Counted from the first letter of the stretch, positions 29,354-38,217 are shown. The stretch is 64,000 bases of DNA from Telluria sp042683405 (GCF_042683405.1 NZ_JBHUJS010000001.1:496001-560000); one strand, 5' to 3'. The notes: a model not told the origin generated them from the sequence alone. Program-made: numbers and translations.

Positions 29354-29770
29354 GTGAGCTATTTTTCGTGGACCAGCGATATGAGCGTCGGCAACACGCT
29401 GCTCGACCACGATCACCGTGTGCTGGTCGCCCTTGTCAACGACTTGCACACGGCGACCAGTCGAGGCGAAGGGAGGGAGGTGGTCGGCGCCATCCTCGAC
29501 AGGCTATTCGCCTACACGCAACAGCATTTCCAACGTGAAGAGCACCACATGCAGCGGGTGCAATATTCAAAGGCTGCCGAGCATACGCGCCTGCATCAGG
29601 ATCTCCTTCGCCAGGTGCTGGAACTGAAGGCACGCTTCGATGCCGGCCATGTCACGGTCGCGGCCCAGGTGTCAGCGCTGCTGCGCGACTGGCTGTCGCT
29701 CCACATCCTGCGCGACGACAGGCAATTCGCAGCGGAATTGGCCGCCGCGACAGGATCAGGCGTCACGTGA
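29354..29770 (+). CDS. Bacteriohemerythrin
   Basis: A 138-residue hemerythrin-family oxygen-binding protein with a di-iron site. The ligand set is complete: LLDHDHR, QHFQREEHHM (His...Glu), EHTRLHQDLL (His...His) and LSLHILRDDRQF (His....Asp). The start is GTG 29354 with GAGGAG nine bases upstream; an intervening ATG is followed by a stop three codons later. It directly follows the chemoreceptor in the same operon, so it may present or buffer O2 for aerotaxis, or detoxify. That functional coupling is inferred from gene order; fused MCP-hemerythrin proteins are known in other bacteria. Confidence 0.92.
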   Translation: MSYFSWTSDMSVGNTLLDHDHRVLVALVNDLHTATSRGEGREVVGAILDRLFAYTQQHFQREEHHMQRVQYSKAAEHTRLHQDLLRQVLELKARFDAGHVTVAAQVSALLRDWLSLHILRDDRQFAAELAAATGSGVT

Positions 29771-29786
29771 TCCATCAGTTGCAAGC

Positions 29787-29814
29787 CCCATTTAGCCACT
29801 TTGTTTTGCATCGC
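29787..29814. repeat. 28-bp direct repeat, right copy
   Basis: CCCATTTAGCCACTTTG followed by TTTTGCATCGC; one mismatch to 27425-27452. It lies 17 bases after the bacteriohemerythrin stop codon. On the minus strand it reads ATGCAAAACAAAGTGGCTAA (MQNKVAKW), the kind of N-terminus seen in AbrB/MazE-type antitoxins, but the frame does not continue as an antitoxin. Confidence 0.8.
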
Positions 29815-30050
29815 TGCAGCATGATGTGCTAGCGAGCTTGATAGCGATTCCAGACGCGCGGCGCTCAGGCCCACAAAGCAAAGCATACGGGGAGTCAATA
29901 GCCCCATCCCAACAAGATCATCAATCGTGCGGACCGATCCTGACTTGCGAACTTAAACGGTCACGAAGTGTCCAAAAGTAGCTATGCGCTTCTTCTGGCT
30001 CGAGCGGCGCGGAGAAACTCCCGAACTCACTTATCAGGAGGAGATGTCAA

Positions 30051-30389
30051 ATGAAGCGAGTTTATCGGTCAATCATGTTGAGCGGACTGCTTGGGTTGCC
30101 GGGGCTGGCATTTGCCGACCCATCGTTCAATTCATATTGGTCCGGCTCACATTTCTTTATCGATGCGACGAATTCTGAGCAGCGCGAGTTTTCGTGCTCG
30201 GTGACGTATTCATTCGAGTACATGGACTTCGGCACAAAGAAGTTGCGGAGCGAAAGCGGGCATTTCGTTGTAAAGGCCGCAAGGAAGAATGGCGAAACCA
30301 TTGAACCTTGGCGCGGAAATGTCCTTCGGTTGACCGGATCATGGGTGCAGCCCGTAACAGTAGGTGGGCCAAATATTCAGTGCAGCTAG
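30051..30389 (+). CDS. Small exported protein, unknown function
   Basis: A 112-residue protein with a signal peptide (MKRVYRSIMLSGLLGLPGLAFA). The mature part is beta-rich with aromatic residues (NSYWSGSHFFIDATN; VTYSFEYMDFG) and two cysteines (FSCSV and the C-terminal IQCS) that may pair. AGGAGGAG precedes the ATG, so it is very probably translated. No family is recognised. It lies between the bacteriohemerythrin and the second chemoreceptor. Confidence 0.6.
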   Translation: MKRVYRSIMLSGLLGLPGLAFADPSFNSYWSGSHFFIDATNSEQREFSCSVTYSFEYMDFGTKKLRSESGHFVVKAARKNGETIEPWRGNVLRLTGSWVQPVTVGGPNIQCS

Positions 30390-30716
30390 CTTCCAAGGAC
30401 GAAACCGCTTGGCGTCGCGGCCAAAGGGGCGCGGCGCAACGCGTGCTGAGGTAGTCCGATGAGGTTTCCACCGACGGCTGTGACGTCCATCTTTCGAATC
30501 GCGATTTTGGTCACCGAGCACGCCCGGCGCGTTCTTCAAGTTGTTTCGCTCTTCCGTTTCGTGGTCATTCATTCCATTTCTCGGGAATAAGTGACGCCTC
30601 TGGGCAACAGACGGTCACAAACCGAAGCAAATTTTCCGGTTGGTAAGGTATATTGCCGCAAAGTATTTGTTACACCGCCGCGGCGTCGTTATTAACCTTT
30701 CATCCCCTGCTTTCCC
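30390..30716. other. Intergenic region before the second chemoreceptor
   Basis: 327 bases with no supported gene. It presumably carries the promoter of the chemoreceptor at 30717; I looked for a sigma-28 (flagellar) box and found only a partial match, so none is called. Confidence 0.5.
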
Positions 30717-32414
30717 ATGAGATTTTCTGACTTAAAAATTGGTACCCGACTGTACGCCGGGTTCGGCGCGGTGATCGCCGTGCTCGTCCTGCTGGTGACC
30801 CTGTCCTACGGCAACTTCGCACGGATGGGTACGGCAAACGATATGAATGTGCACACCTACCAGGTATTGGCCGAGGTAGATGGCGCCCTCCGGAGCCTGA
30901 TCGATATCGAAACCGGACAGCGCGGGTATGCGCTCACCGGCCGCGACGGTTCGCTGGAGCCCTACAAGGCAGGCAAGGAAGCATTCCAAACTCATCTGGC
31001 CGCAGCGCGCAAACTCACAGCCGATAACCCGCGCCAGCAGGCACGCCTGCAGCAACTGGGCGAAGAGCAGAAGCGCTGGCTCGAATCCGCTGTCGACCCG
31101 GTCATCGCGTTGCGCAGCACGACGTCGGACGCCGACATCGCGCCGGTGCTCGCGCTGGTACAAGAGGGCAAGGGCAAGCGCGGCATGGATGCCATGCGCA
31201 AGCTGGTGTCCGACATCCAGGCGGAAGAAAGCAGCTTGCTCGGTGAGCGGGCCATTGCCGCGGACGAGCTGGCGACGACGATGTCGCGCACGCTGATCGG
31301 TGGCGGCATCATTGCCACGCTGCTCGGCATTGCTGCTGCTTTATGGATCGCGCGCAACATTACGGCGCCGCTGAGCAGGGCAGTCGAGGTCGCACGCCAG
31401 GTAGCGAAGGGCGATTTGACCGCGCAGGTGGAAGTCACCTCCGCCGACGAAACCGGCCAACTGATGGGAGCGCTGAAGGAAATGAACGCTTCCCTGCTGG
31501 ATATCGTTACCCGCGTGCGCAACGGAACCGAGTCGATCGCCACCGCCTCCGGCGAAATCAACTCTGGCAACCAGGACCTCTCCTCGCGCACCGAGCAGCA
31601 GGCTGGCGCGCTGGAGGAGACGGCGTCGTCGATGGAGGAACTCACGACGACCGTGCGCCAGAACGCCGACAACGCACGCCAGGCCAGCCAGTTGGCCGCA
31701 GCGGCGTCGGAAACTGCCGACCGTGGCGGCGATGTGGTGGCGCAGGTCGTCACCACCATGGGTTCGATTAACGAATCGTCGCGCAAGATCGCGGACATCA
31801 TCAGCGTCATCGATGGCATCGCATTCCAGACCAACATCCTGGCGTTGAACGCGGCAGTGGAAGCTGCTCGCGCCGGCGAGCAGGGCCGCGGCTTTGCGGT
31901 CGTCGCGAGCGAAGTGCGCAACCTGGCGCAGCGTTCTGCCGCGGCAGCCAAGGAGATCAAGGAGCTGATCGGGGACTCGGTCAGCCAGGTGGAAGCCGGA
32001 TCGCGTCTCGTGGACCAGGCCGGTAACACGATGGGTGAAGTGGTTGCGAGCATCAAGCGCGTGACCGATCTGGTAGGCGAGATTGCCGAAGCGAGCGATG
32101 AACAGCGCGCCGGTATTGAACAGGTCAACCAGTCGATCGCGCAGATGGACCAGGTAACCCAGCAGAACGCTGCGCTTGTGGAGGAAGCGGCTGCTGCTGC
32201 AGACGCCATGCAGGATCAGGCGCGGGAGCTGAGTGCCTTGGTTGGCACCTTCCAGACCGGCCAGGAGATGCCGGCACAGGCGGCGCGTGCGGTGGCGCGG
32301 CGCGCTACGCCAGGCGCTCCGGCAGCGCGCTTGCCAGTCGCTCCGGCGGTGCGTTCGGCTGCGGCTGCGCGCAAGCCGGCGAAGGTGGCAGAAGAAGAAT
32401 GGGAAACCTTCTGA
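30717..32414 (+). CDS. Methyl-accepting chemotaxis protein (CHASE3-like sensor, HAMP)
   Basis: A 565-residue receptor. It has TM1 (~10-32), a CHASE3-like periplasmic domain with the hallmark LIDIETGQRGYALTGR at ~60-76, TM2 (~193-213), a HAMP domain (ARNITAPLSRAVEVARQVAKGDL) and a long signalling domain with the tip IDGIAFQTNILALNAAVEAA. The Ala/Pro linker near the C-terminus ends in EEWETF, a near-exact CheR/CheB-binding pentapeptide (cf. NWETF), so it should be adapted by methylation. It starts MRFSDLKIGTRL, typical for betaproteobacterial receptors. A terminator follows directly. The ligand is not predictable from sequence. Confidence 0.94.
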   Translation: MRFSDLKIGTRLYAGFGAVIAVLVLLVTLSYGNFARMGTANDMNVHTYQVLAEVDGALRSLIDIETGQRGYALTGRDGSLEPYKAGKEAFQTHLAAARKLTADNPRQQARLQQLGEEQKRWLESAVDPVIALRSTTSDADIAPVLALVQEGKGKRGMDAMRKLVSDIQAEESSLLGERAIAADELATTMSRTLIGGGIIATLLGIAAALWIARNITAPLSRAVEVARQVAKGDLTAQVEVTSADETGQLMGALKEMNASLLDIVTRVRNGTESIATASGEINSGNQDLSSRTEQQAGALEETASSMEELTTTVRQNADNARQASQLAAAASETADRGGDVVAQVVTTMGSINESSRKIADIISVIDGIAFQTNILALNAAVEAARAGEQGRGFAVVASEVRNLAQRSAAAAKEIKELIGDSVSQVEAGSRLVDQAGNTMGEVVASIKRVTDLVGEIAEASDEQRAGIEQVNQSIAQMDQVTQQNAALVEEAAAAADAMQDQARELSALVGTFQTGQEMPAQAARAVARRATPGAPAARLPVAPAVRSAAAARKPAKVAEEEWETF

Positions 32415-32434
32415 CACCAAGCGTGAAAAAAGCG

Positions 32435-32458
32435 ACGGCGCCTTCGGGCGCCGTTTTT
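32435..32458 (+). terminator. Intrinsic terminator after the second chemoreceptor
   Basis: ACGGCGCC, loop TTCG, GGCGCCGT, then TTTT: an 8-bp stem with a UUCG tetraloop and T-tract, 20 bases after the stop codon. The hydrolase gene converges from the other side and ends six bases beyond. Confidence 0.88.
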
Positions 32459-32463
32459 CATGG

Positions 32464-33234
32464 TCAGGCGGTCAGGCCGCAACGTTCCCAGAATCGTCGG
32501 ACGGCCTGCTCGAAGCAGGCAACCGCGACGTGGTGCAGTGCGTGGGGCGTACTCGGCAGGATCGCCATCGCATTACGCTTCTTCTCCAGTGCATCGAACA
32601 GCCTGGTCACCTCCGATGGCGGAACAAAGCCATCATGGTCGCCGGCGCTGACGAGCAGCGGGGCCTGGATCGATTTCACCGTGGCCTCATCCAGTTGCCA
32701 GCGGTCGAAGTCCGCGATTAGGCTCTGCATCAGGCCCAGGGTCTTGTCGATGCCGGTGGCAGTGTGCAGGGATGCGAGCGCATCGTAGGCGCGCGCATTC
32801 TTACGCAGGAGATCAGCGTCCAGGTCCTGCAGCGTCGTCTGGACCGCGTCTTTCGTCCAGTAGAACTTGGTCCCCAGCGTAACGGCGCTGCGCACGCGCG
32901 ATGGCGCCAGGTGTGCCAGCACCAGCCCCACGTAGCCGCCAAGGCTATGCCCGATGATGTCGACTCGCTCGACGTCCAGCGCATCCAGCAGCGCCAGCGT
33001 ATCGCTCGCGAGCAGTTCGGCGTTCATGGCGCTGCGCATTGTGTCGCTGTCGCCGTGGGCGGCGAAGTCCACCGCAATATGCGAGCGTTCGGCAAAGCTC
33101 TTCCGCAGCACATCGAAGCCGCCGCGCGAGCCGAGCGCGCCATGCAGGAAGAGAACGGGCGTGTCGTTATTCGTCTTCGCGTAGTCGTACGCGATCTCAA
33201 CATCATCAAGGATCAGGTGCATGGTCTTAGGCAT
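32464..33234 (-). CDS. Alpha/beta-fold hydrolase
   Basis: A 256-residue single-domain alpha/beta hydrolase. The oxyanion-hole region is VLFLHGALGSR, the nucleophile elbow is GHSLGG (Ser), the acid is in SAGDHDGFVPP and the His in PSTPHALHHV, so the triad is complete. This resembles the esterase (YbfF-like) or 2-hydroxy-6-oxo-dienoate hydrolase subgroups, but substrate cannot be assigned. No signal peptide, so cytoplasmic. No good ribosome-binding site precedes the ATG; a Met four codons further in is possible. Confidence 0.88.
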   Translation of the reverse strand: MPKTMHLILDDVEIAYDYAKTNNDTPVLFLHGALGSRGGFDVLRKSFAERSHIAVDFAAHGDSDTMRSAMNAELLASDTLALLDALDVERVDIIGHSLGGYVGLVLAHLAPSRVRSAVTLGTKFYWTKDAVQTTLQDLDADLLRKNARAYDALASLHTATGIDKTLGLMQSLIADFDRWQLDEATVKSIQAPLLVSAGDHDGFVPPSEVTRLFDALEKKRNAMAILPSTPHALHHVAVACFEQAVRRFWERCGLTA

Positions 33235-33441
33235 GTGGATACTGGTCGAGCGAGCATTTTATCTGGCAACGTGTCTGCAAATTGTCTGAAGTTCGATGCA
33301 AATTTGTGACGTGCCTCAACAGACCGCTGTTGCTAAGCCAACGCATCCTGTGTTGGTTTGTTGCCAATTGTTTGGGTTGTCCTTATGATGAGTTGCATTA
33401 CAACAAGGCGGCAGTGCCGCCACTCGTCCAAGGAGACAGTT

Positions 33442-33897
33442 ATGCAGAAGTTCCTCATTAAAGTTGGCGTGCTGGGTGTGTGCCTGGCACTGACTGGCTG
33501 CGCGTCCATCGTCAATGGCAGCAACCAGGTCGTCTCCGTTGAGACGCGTCTGAATGGCCAGCCACTCGCCGGCGCCACCTGCCAGCTCGTCAATCCGAAA
33601 GGCACGTTCTTCGTCACCACGCCTGGCACCGTCACCATCCACCGCGCGTACGACGACCTGAGCGTCAAGTGCGAAAAGGCCGGCGTGTCGACCGGCATCC
33701 TCGCGGTCAAGTCGAGCACCAAGGCAATGGCGTTTGGTAACGCCATCTTCGGCGGCGTGATCGGCGCGGCGGTGGACGTCGGCACCGGCGCCGCGTACGA
33801 CTACCCGTCGCTGATTACCGTGAACATGGATGAGGCACCGACGCCGGTCGCGCCAATCACCGCCGTTGCGGCGCCGGCAACGGGCGCGTCGAACTAA
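33442..33897 (+). CDS. Putative lipoprotein
   Basis: A 151-residue lipoprotein. The signal sequence MQKFLIKVGVLGVCLALTGC ends in an LTGC lipobox. The mature part begins ASIVNGSNQVVSVETRLNGQPLAGATCQLVN and has a small beta domain of the PEGA/carrier type (GTFFVTTPGTVTIHRAYDDLSVKC), then a Gly/Ala stretch (AIFGGVIGAAVDVGTGAAYDYP) and a C-terminal Ala/Pro tail. The ATG at 33442 has AAGGAG six bases upstream; longer upstream frames lack this. A terminator follows 24 bases after the stop, so it is monocistronic. Function unknown. Confidence 0.85.
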   Translation: MQKFLIKVGVLGVCLALTGCASIVNGSNQVVSVETRLNGQPLAGATCQLVNPKGTFFVTTPGTVTIHRAYDDLSVKCEKAGVSTGILAVKSSTKAMAFGNAIFGGVIGAAVDVGTGAAYDYPSLITVNMDEAPTPVAPITAVAAPATGASN

Positions 33898-33920
33898 GCG
33901 CTTCTCGGCGGCACAGCAAG

Positions 33921-33944
33921 ACGGCACCTTCGGGTGCCGTTTTT
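33921..33944 (+). terminator. Intrinsic terminator after the lipoprotein gene
   Basis: ACGGCACC, loop TTCG, GGTGCCGT, then TTTT. The stem-loop is identical to the core of the rpoC terminator. Confidence 0.9.
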
Positions 33945-34023
33945 ATTTGCCGCGCCGAATCGACGCGCCCCCTCTTCACCTGCGTGCATATACTGAGGAG
34001 AGCAGGCCTGAGGAGGATCCAAC

Positions 34024-35181
34024 ATGAACACGAATGGCGACACATCGACCGATCTGTTCGAGCCCTACAAGATGGGGCCACTTCAGCTCAAGAACCGCAT
34101 GGTCATGCCCCCGCTCACGCGGAGCCGCGCGGAGGCCGGCAACGTGCCCTCCAGGTACGCGGCGGACTATTACAGCCAGCGTGCCGGCGCGGGCCTGATC
34201 ATCGCGGAGGCGACGCAGGCAGAGCCGCACGGGCAGGGCTACATCTCGACGCCGGGCATCCATTCGCCCGAGCAGATCGCAGGCTGGAAGAAGGTGACCG
34301 ATGCCGTGCACGCCAAGGGCGGCCTGATCTTCCTGCAGATCTGGCACGTCGGCCGCATCTCGCATCCGGATTTCCTCGACGGCGAGCTGCCCGTCGCGCC
34401 ATCGGCGATCGCGCCGCGAGGCGTGCAGACCTACACGCCGGATGGGCAGATGAAGGACGTGCCCACGCCGCGCGCGCTGGAGACGCACGAGGTCTCGCGC
34501 ATCGTCGAGAACTTCCAGCAGGGCGCGCGCAACGCCCGCCAGGCCGGCTTCGATGGCGTCGAGGTCCACGGCGCAAACGGCTACCTGCTCGACCAGTTCC
34601 TGGAGGACTGCACCAACCGGCGCAACGACCAGTACGGCGGCCCCGTGGAGAACCGCGCGCGCCTGCTGCTGGAAGTGACCGACGCGGTGATCGAGGTGTG
34701 GGGCAGCGACCGTGTGGGCGTGCGCCTGTCGCCCGGCGGCACCTTCAACGATATGTGCGACGCGCACCCGCAGGAGACGTGGGGCTATGTGGTGCGGGAA
34801 CTGGCCAAGCGAAAGCTCGCGTACCTGCACCTGATCGAGCCGGTGCAACCGGTGGGCGAGCATCCGATGCCGGACCTGTCGGTGGCGTTCTTCCGGCCGA
34901 TGTATCCGGGGACGATCATCGTCGCGGGCGGCTACGACCATGAGAAGGGCAAGCGGGTGCTCGAGTCGGGGAATGCGGACCTGGTGGCGTACGGGCAGGC
35001 GTTCATCGCGAATCCGGATTTGCCGGAGCGGTTCCGGATGCATGCGCCGCTCAATCCGCCGAACCGGAAGACGTTCTATGGCGGCGGGCCGGAAGGGTAT
35101 GTCGATTATCCGACGCTGGAACAGGTCATGGGGTCGCAGCCGCAGTCGGCGGGCGGGCAGATGGAATCGAGCGGGGTGTAG
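34024..35181 (+). CDS. Old yellow enzyme family alkene reductase (NemA/OYE-like)
   Basis: A 385-residue FMN-dependent ene-reductase, full length. These enzymes use NAD(P)H to reduce activated C=C bonds or nitro and nitrate-ester groups. OYE features: LFEPYKMGPLQLKNRMVMPPLTRSRA at the N-terminus, AGLIIAEATQ, FLQIWHVGRISHP, the active-site pair H..N in VEVHGANGYLLDQFLEDCTN RR (about 180-200), RLSPGGTFNDM and ADLVAYGQAFIANPDLPER. GAGGAGGATCC precedes the ATG and a possible -10 (TATACT) lies ~35 bases upstream. It appears monocistronic. Physiological substrate unknown; oxidative or electrophile stress is common for this family. Confidence 0.93.
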   Translation: MNTNGDTSTDLFEPYKMGPLQLKNRMVMPPLTRSRAEAGNVPSRYAADYYSQRAGAGLIIAEATQAEPHGQGYISTPGIHSPEQIAGWKKVTDAVHAKGGLIFLQIWHVGRISHPDFLDGELPVAPSAIAPRGVQTYTPDGQMKDVPTPRALETHEVSRIVENFQQGARNARQAGFDGVEVHGANGYLLDQFLEDCTNRRNDQYGGPVENRARLLLEVTDAVIEVWGSDRVGVRLSPGGTFNDMCDAHPQETWGYVVRELAKRKLAYLHLIEPVQPVGEHPMPDLSVAFFRPMYPGTIIVAGGYDHEKGKRVLESGNADLVAYGQAFIANPDLPERFRMHAPLNPPNRKTFYGGGPEGYVDYPTLEQVMGSQPQSAGGQMESSGV

Positions 35182-35284
35182 TGCGGCACGGTTGCGTGCT
35201 TTGGGTTGACGGGGGTGGGATAGGCCGGTACCTTGATCCCCGACGCGGCCCGCCCTCGGGTCTTTCCAACTACTCCCGCTCCAC

Positions 35285-36517
35285 ATGCTGATCGAACTAC
35301 TCGCGCTCGGATCCCTTTCCACCTTCATGCCGGCGGCGCAGGCCGCGGCTACCACCGCTACAGTCCCGCAATCGCCGTCATCGTTCGACGCGCAGTACGC
35401 GCAGGCGCGCGCCTGGGCAAACGGCGGCCAGCCGGAACTGGCGATCCAGGCGTATTCGGCGCTGCTGGAGCGTTCGCCAGGCAATGCGGATGTGCTGCTC
35501 GGGCGGGGACTTGTCTATTCGCGCACCAATCGATACGCGGAGGCCGAGGCCGACCTGCTGGCGGCCAGCGCTGCCGCGCCCAACTATGCGGACGTGTGGC
35601 TCGCCCTCGGTAATCTCTATCGCTGGACCGGTCGTCCAGCACAGGCCGCGGAGGCATACGATCGCGTGCTGGCGATCCGGCCCGATGACGCCGATGCGCG
35701 TGCGGGACGGGAAGCGTTAGCGCAGGCAGCGCAAGCCCAGGCACCGCAGCCTGCGGTCACGCCGCCAGCCGCGCCAGGCGCTGCGCCGACCGATCAGCGG
35801 CCGGCCACGCCGGATGCGCTGTCCACCGAATTCGACTGGTCCGCCAGCCTGTCGGCCAGCGCCACGCGCGTGTCGCTCAACAGCCAGCGCTGGAACGACC
35901 AGACGATCGCGGTGCGCCGCTACACGCGCTACGGCTCGCTGGGTGTCGAGGCGCTGTCCGCCAGCCGCTTCGACCAGCGCGACCATGCGTGGGCACTCGA
36001 CGGCTACGTCGCACTGTGGCCGCGCGCCTACGCCAACCTGCGCTACCAGCGCGCACCCGTCGGCCGGCTGTTCCCGGATACGTCATGGCGCGCGGAGCTG
36101 TACCAGGGCGTCGGCAACGGCTGGGAACTGTCGGCAAGCACCGACAGGCTGGACTTCGATACGTCGCGCGTGCGCATCCACGGCGTGGGCGTCGCCAAGT
36201 ACGTGGGCAACTTCTACCTGCTGCTGCGCCACACGGACATCAAGTCATCGGGCTCGTCCAGCACGGGCGACCGCGCGCTGGTCCGTTACTACTACCGGGG
36301 CGATGCGGACAGCTACATCGAAGCGGCCGCCAGCCGTGGCCGCAGCGACGATCCGCTGTCCCTGTCCGGTGGCCGCAGCAGTTCGGGCGAGCGCAGCGTG
36401 AACTTCGTCAGCTATGTCACGCGCCACTGGGGCTACCGCGTCGGCGCGACCTTTGCGCGCCAGGACAGCGGTGGGCGCGAGCGGGGCGTGTCCGCATCGC
36501 TGTACCGCCGCTGGTAA
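35285..36517 (+). CDS. YaiO-like outer membrane beta-barrel protein with TPR domain
   Basis: A 410-residue exported protein. A short signal sequence (MLIELLALGSLSTFMPAAQA) precedes a TPR region (~33-150: AQARAWANGGQPELAIQAYSALLERSPGNADVLLGRGLVYSRTNRYAEAEADL...) with about three repeats. A Pro/Ala linker follows, then a C-terminal region (~185-410) of alternating amphipathic strands ending in an aromatic, ...ASLYRRW, typical of YaiO-type barrels. Such barrels are often found near exopolysaccharide or glycosyltransferase genes, but none is adjacent here. The ATG lacks a strong ribosome-binding site. No specific transport role can be claimed. Confidence 0.75.
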   Translation: MLIELLALGSLSTFMPAAQAAATTATVPQSPSSFDAQYAQARAWANGGQPELAIQAYSALLERSPGNADVLLGRGLVYSRTNRYAEAEADLLAASAAAPNYADVWLALGNLYRWTGRPAQAAEAYDRVLAIRPDDADARAGREALAQAAQAQAPQPAVTPPAAPGAAPTDQRPATPDALSTEFDWSASLSASATRVSLNSQRWNDQTIAVRRYTRYGSLGVEALSASRFDQRDHAWALDGYVALWPRAYANLRYQRAPVGRLFPDTSWRAELYQGVGNGWELSASTDRLDFDTSRVRIHGVGVAKYVGNFYLLLRHTDIKSSGSSSTGDRALVRYYYRGDADSYIEAAASRGRSDDPLSLSGGRSSSGERSVNFVSYVTRHWGYRVGATFARQDSGGRERGVSASLYRRW

Positions 36518-36597
36518 CGGCGTCGCTGTGGCGCGCGGGCAGCCGCGCAGCAGGCGTAATATGGGCAGCGGGCGAACCAGACAAAAGGGAGGGCCGG

Positions 36598-37017
36598 ATG
36601 ACGATGGAACTCGACCATGTGCTGATACCCGTGCGGGACCGGGTCGGCGCAGCGCATGAACTGGCATGGATACTCGGCGTGTCGTGGGCCGGCGAGTCCG
36701 GCATCGGCCCGTTTTCGCCGGTCTATGTGAACGACGGCCTGACGCTCGATTTCGACGAGGCCCAGGGCGACTACCCCAAGCTGCATTACTGCTTCCGCGT
36801 CGACGACGCCGGTTTCGACGGCATCCTGGCGCGGCTGGCGGAATCGAACATCCCGTTCCGCAGCACGCCACATGGCCCGAACGACTCGCTGGTCAACACC
36901 TCGCATGGCGGCAAGATCGTGTACTGGAGCGAGCCTGGCGGCCACGTGTGGGAAGCGCTCACGGTCAGCTACGCGCGCGAGCCGCGCCACCAACCGGCAG
37001 CGGGACATACTCCCTGA
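36598..37017 (+). CDS. VOC-superfamily (glyoxalase/dioxygenase-like) protein
   Basis: A 139-residue protein with one vicinal-oxygen-chelate fold. Its candidate metal ligands are His in LDHVLIPV, His in LHYCFRV and Glu in GHVWEALT near the C-terminus. Inner strands VYVNDGLTLDFDE and KIVYWSEPGGHVWE fit the family. GGGAGG sits six bases before the ATG at 36598; the frame is open far upstream through the neighbouring gene, but that part is a shadow of the beta-barrel gene. Reaction unknown; relatives include glyoxalases, dioxygenases and antibiotic-resistance proteins. Confidence 0.85.
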   Translation: MTMELDHVLIPVRDRVGAAHELAWILGVSWAGESGIGPFSPVYVNDGLTLDFDEAQGDYPKLHYCFRVDDAGFDGILARLAESNIPFRSTPHGPNDSLVNTSHGGKIVYWSEPGGHVWEALTVSYAREPRHQPAAGHTP

Positions 37018-37055
37018 GCAGCGCAGGGACTGCCCTTGCGGGACAGTTCCGGCGG

Positions 37056-38009
37056 CTAGCGCAGGTAAGGCGCCACGTTGCCCGCGATCGTCGCAAACTC
37101 GGCATCGGTCAGCGGCAGCTTGCGGAATGCGGCCCACGCTTCGCGGGGCGGCTTGTTCGAGCTGGTGGCGGCATCGGAGCCGTACAGGATGCGCTTTGTG
37201 CCAACCTGCCGGATATGCCGCACCAGCTGCGCCGCCTGCTCGGGCGTCACGTCGGTCGCGTTCGACGCCACGTCGAACCACAGGTTCTTCGTGCGCGAAT
37301 CGCCCCTGGCCACCGCATCGGCCAGCACGGACATCACCGCCTGCGAGGGCGGATCGTCGTAGCCCGGCCCGGTGCCTGCCATGTGCGCTACCTGCACCAC
37401 CACGTCAGGCGCAGCCGGCAGCACCTTTTCAATGAACGCGCGCGCCTGCTCCGCGCCATACGGACGCTTCTTGCTGAAGCTTGCGCGCATGTGCACCACG
37501 ATCGCCAGGTGGTGCCTGTTCGCGGCGGCGAACACCTGCGCCAGGCGCGCGGCGTGCTCCGGATTCTCCAGCTGGATGTCGGAATTGCCGAGGTGGAGCT
37601 TGATGCCGCGTACGTGCTTGTTGGCGGCGCAGCGCGCGATCTCCTCCAGCGCGTAATCCTTCTGCGGCGCGATGCCGCAGAACGCCACCAGGCGGTCCGG
37701 GAACTGCGCGGCCTGCGCAATCGTCCAGTCGTTCTCCGCGCGCACCTTGGCCAGTTCGTTCTCCACCGCGCGGCCGGGTTTGCCGAACATGTAGGCGGTC
37801 GAGAGAACGGTTGCGCGCATTATGCCGGCGTCGTCGAGGTGCCTGACGATGTCGGCGCCGCTGATCGCTGGCGGGCCGTCGGCGCCGGCATTGATCAGCG
37901 CCAGGATCGGGCCGCTGAAGCCGTGCTGGTGGTGGTCGGCGAGGGGAGTTTGCGCGAGAGCGCCGGCGGACAGCAGGCCGGCGATCAGTCCGAGAATGGT
38001 TCGGCTCAT
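37056..38009 (-). CDS. Secreted amidohydrolase (TIM-barrel, amidohydrolase-2 type)
   Basis: A 317-residue protein with a signal peptide (MSRTILGLIAGLLSAGALAQ), so probably periplasmic. The metal-binding strand is ADHHQHGF, followed by GIKLHLGNSDIQL, IVVHMRASF, VVQVAHMAGTGPGYDDP and a last strand ILYGSDAATS, giving the His/His/Asp set of metal-dependent amidohydrolases. AGGA precedes the ATG. It converges with the VOC gene. Substrate unknown; the amidohydrolase-2 group includes decarboxylases and lactonases. Confidence 0.85.
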   Translation of the reverse strand: MSRTILGLIAGLLSAGALAQTPLADHHQHGFSGPILALINAGADGPPAISGADIVRHLDDAGIMRATVLSTAYMFGKPGRAVENELAKVRAENDWTIAQAAQFPDRLVAFCGIAPQKDYALEEIARCAANKHVRGIKLHLGNSDIQLENPEHAARLAQVFAAANRHHLAIVVHMRASFSKKRPYGAEQARAFIEKVLPAAPDVVVQVAHMAGTGPGYDDPPSQAVMSVLADAVARGDSRTKNLWFDVASNATDVTPEQAAQLVRHIRQVGTKRILYGSDAATSSNKPPREAWAAFRKLPLTDAEFATIAGNVAPYLR

Positions 38010-38187
38010 GGGGCGTTCCTGTGATCGGTGTGGTCGTGGCGATGACTATATCGCCAGCCGTGACAGGACGCCGGGAATTGCGACGAAACGGGGAAAGTGC
38101 GGTGCGGATGGAAAGCCGCACGGCATAGAGCGGAAGGGATTGCCCAGTCCTGCTGACGGGCTTGGCCTTGCGGCCGGCTAAAGATCA

Positions 38188-38217
38188 GGGGACGGTCCCG
38201 TGGCCGGGACAGTCCCC
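38188..38217. repeat. GGGGAC-type palindrome
   Basis: GGGGACGGTCCCG, spacer TGGC, CGGGACAGTCCCC, nearly perfect, eight bases beyond the stop codon of the M28 peptidase gene. Same family as the palindromes at 1581, 45620 and 47606. Confidence 0.6.

Noticed and set aside
30600..30716. Possible sigma-28 flagellar promoter before the second chemoreceptor
   Set aside because: Only a partial GCCG.AA match with no TAAA-type -35 at the right distance.
19829..33944. Identical stem-loops after rpoC and after the lipoprotein gene as a possible mobile repeat
   Set aside because: The shared ACGGCACC-TTCG-GGTGCCGT core with T-tract is the common form of UUCG terminators in such genomes; function explains the similarity.
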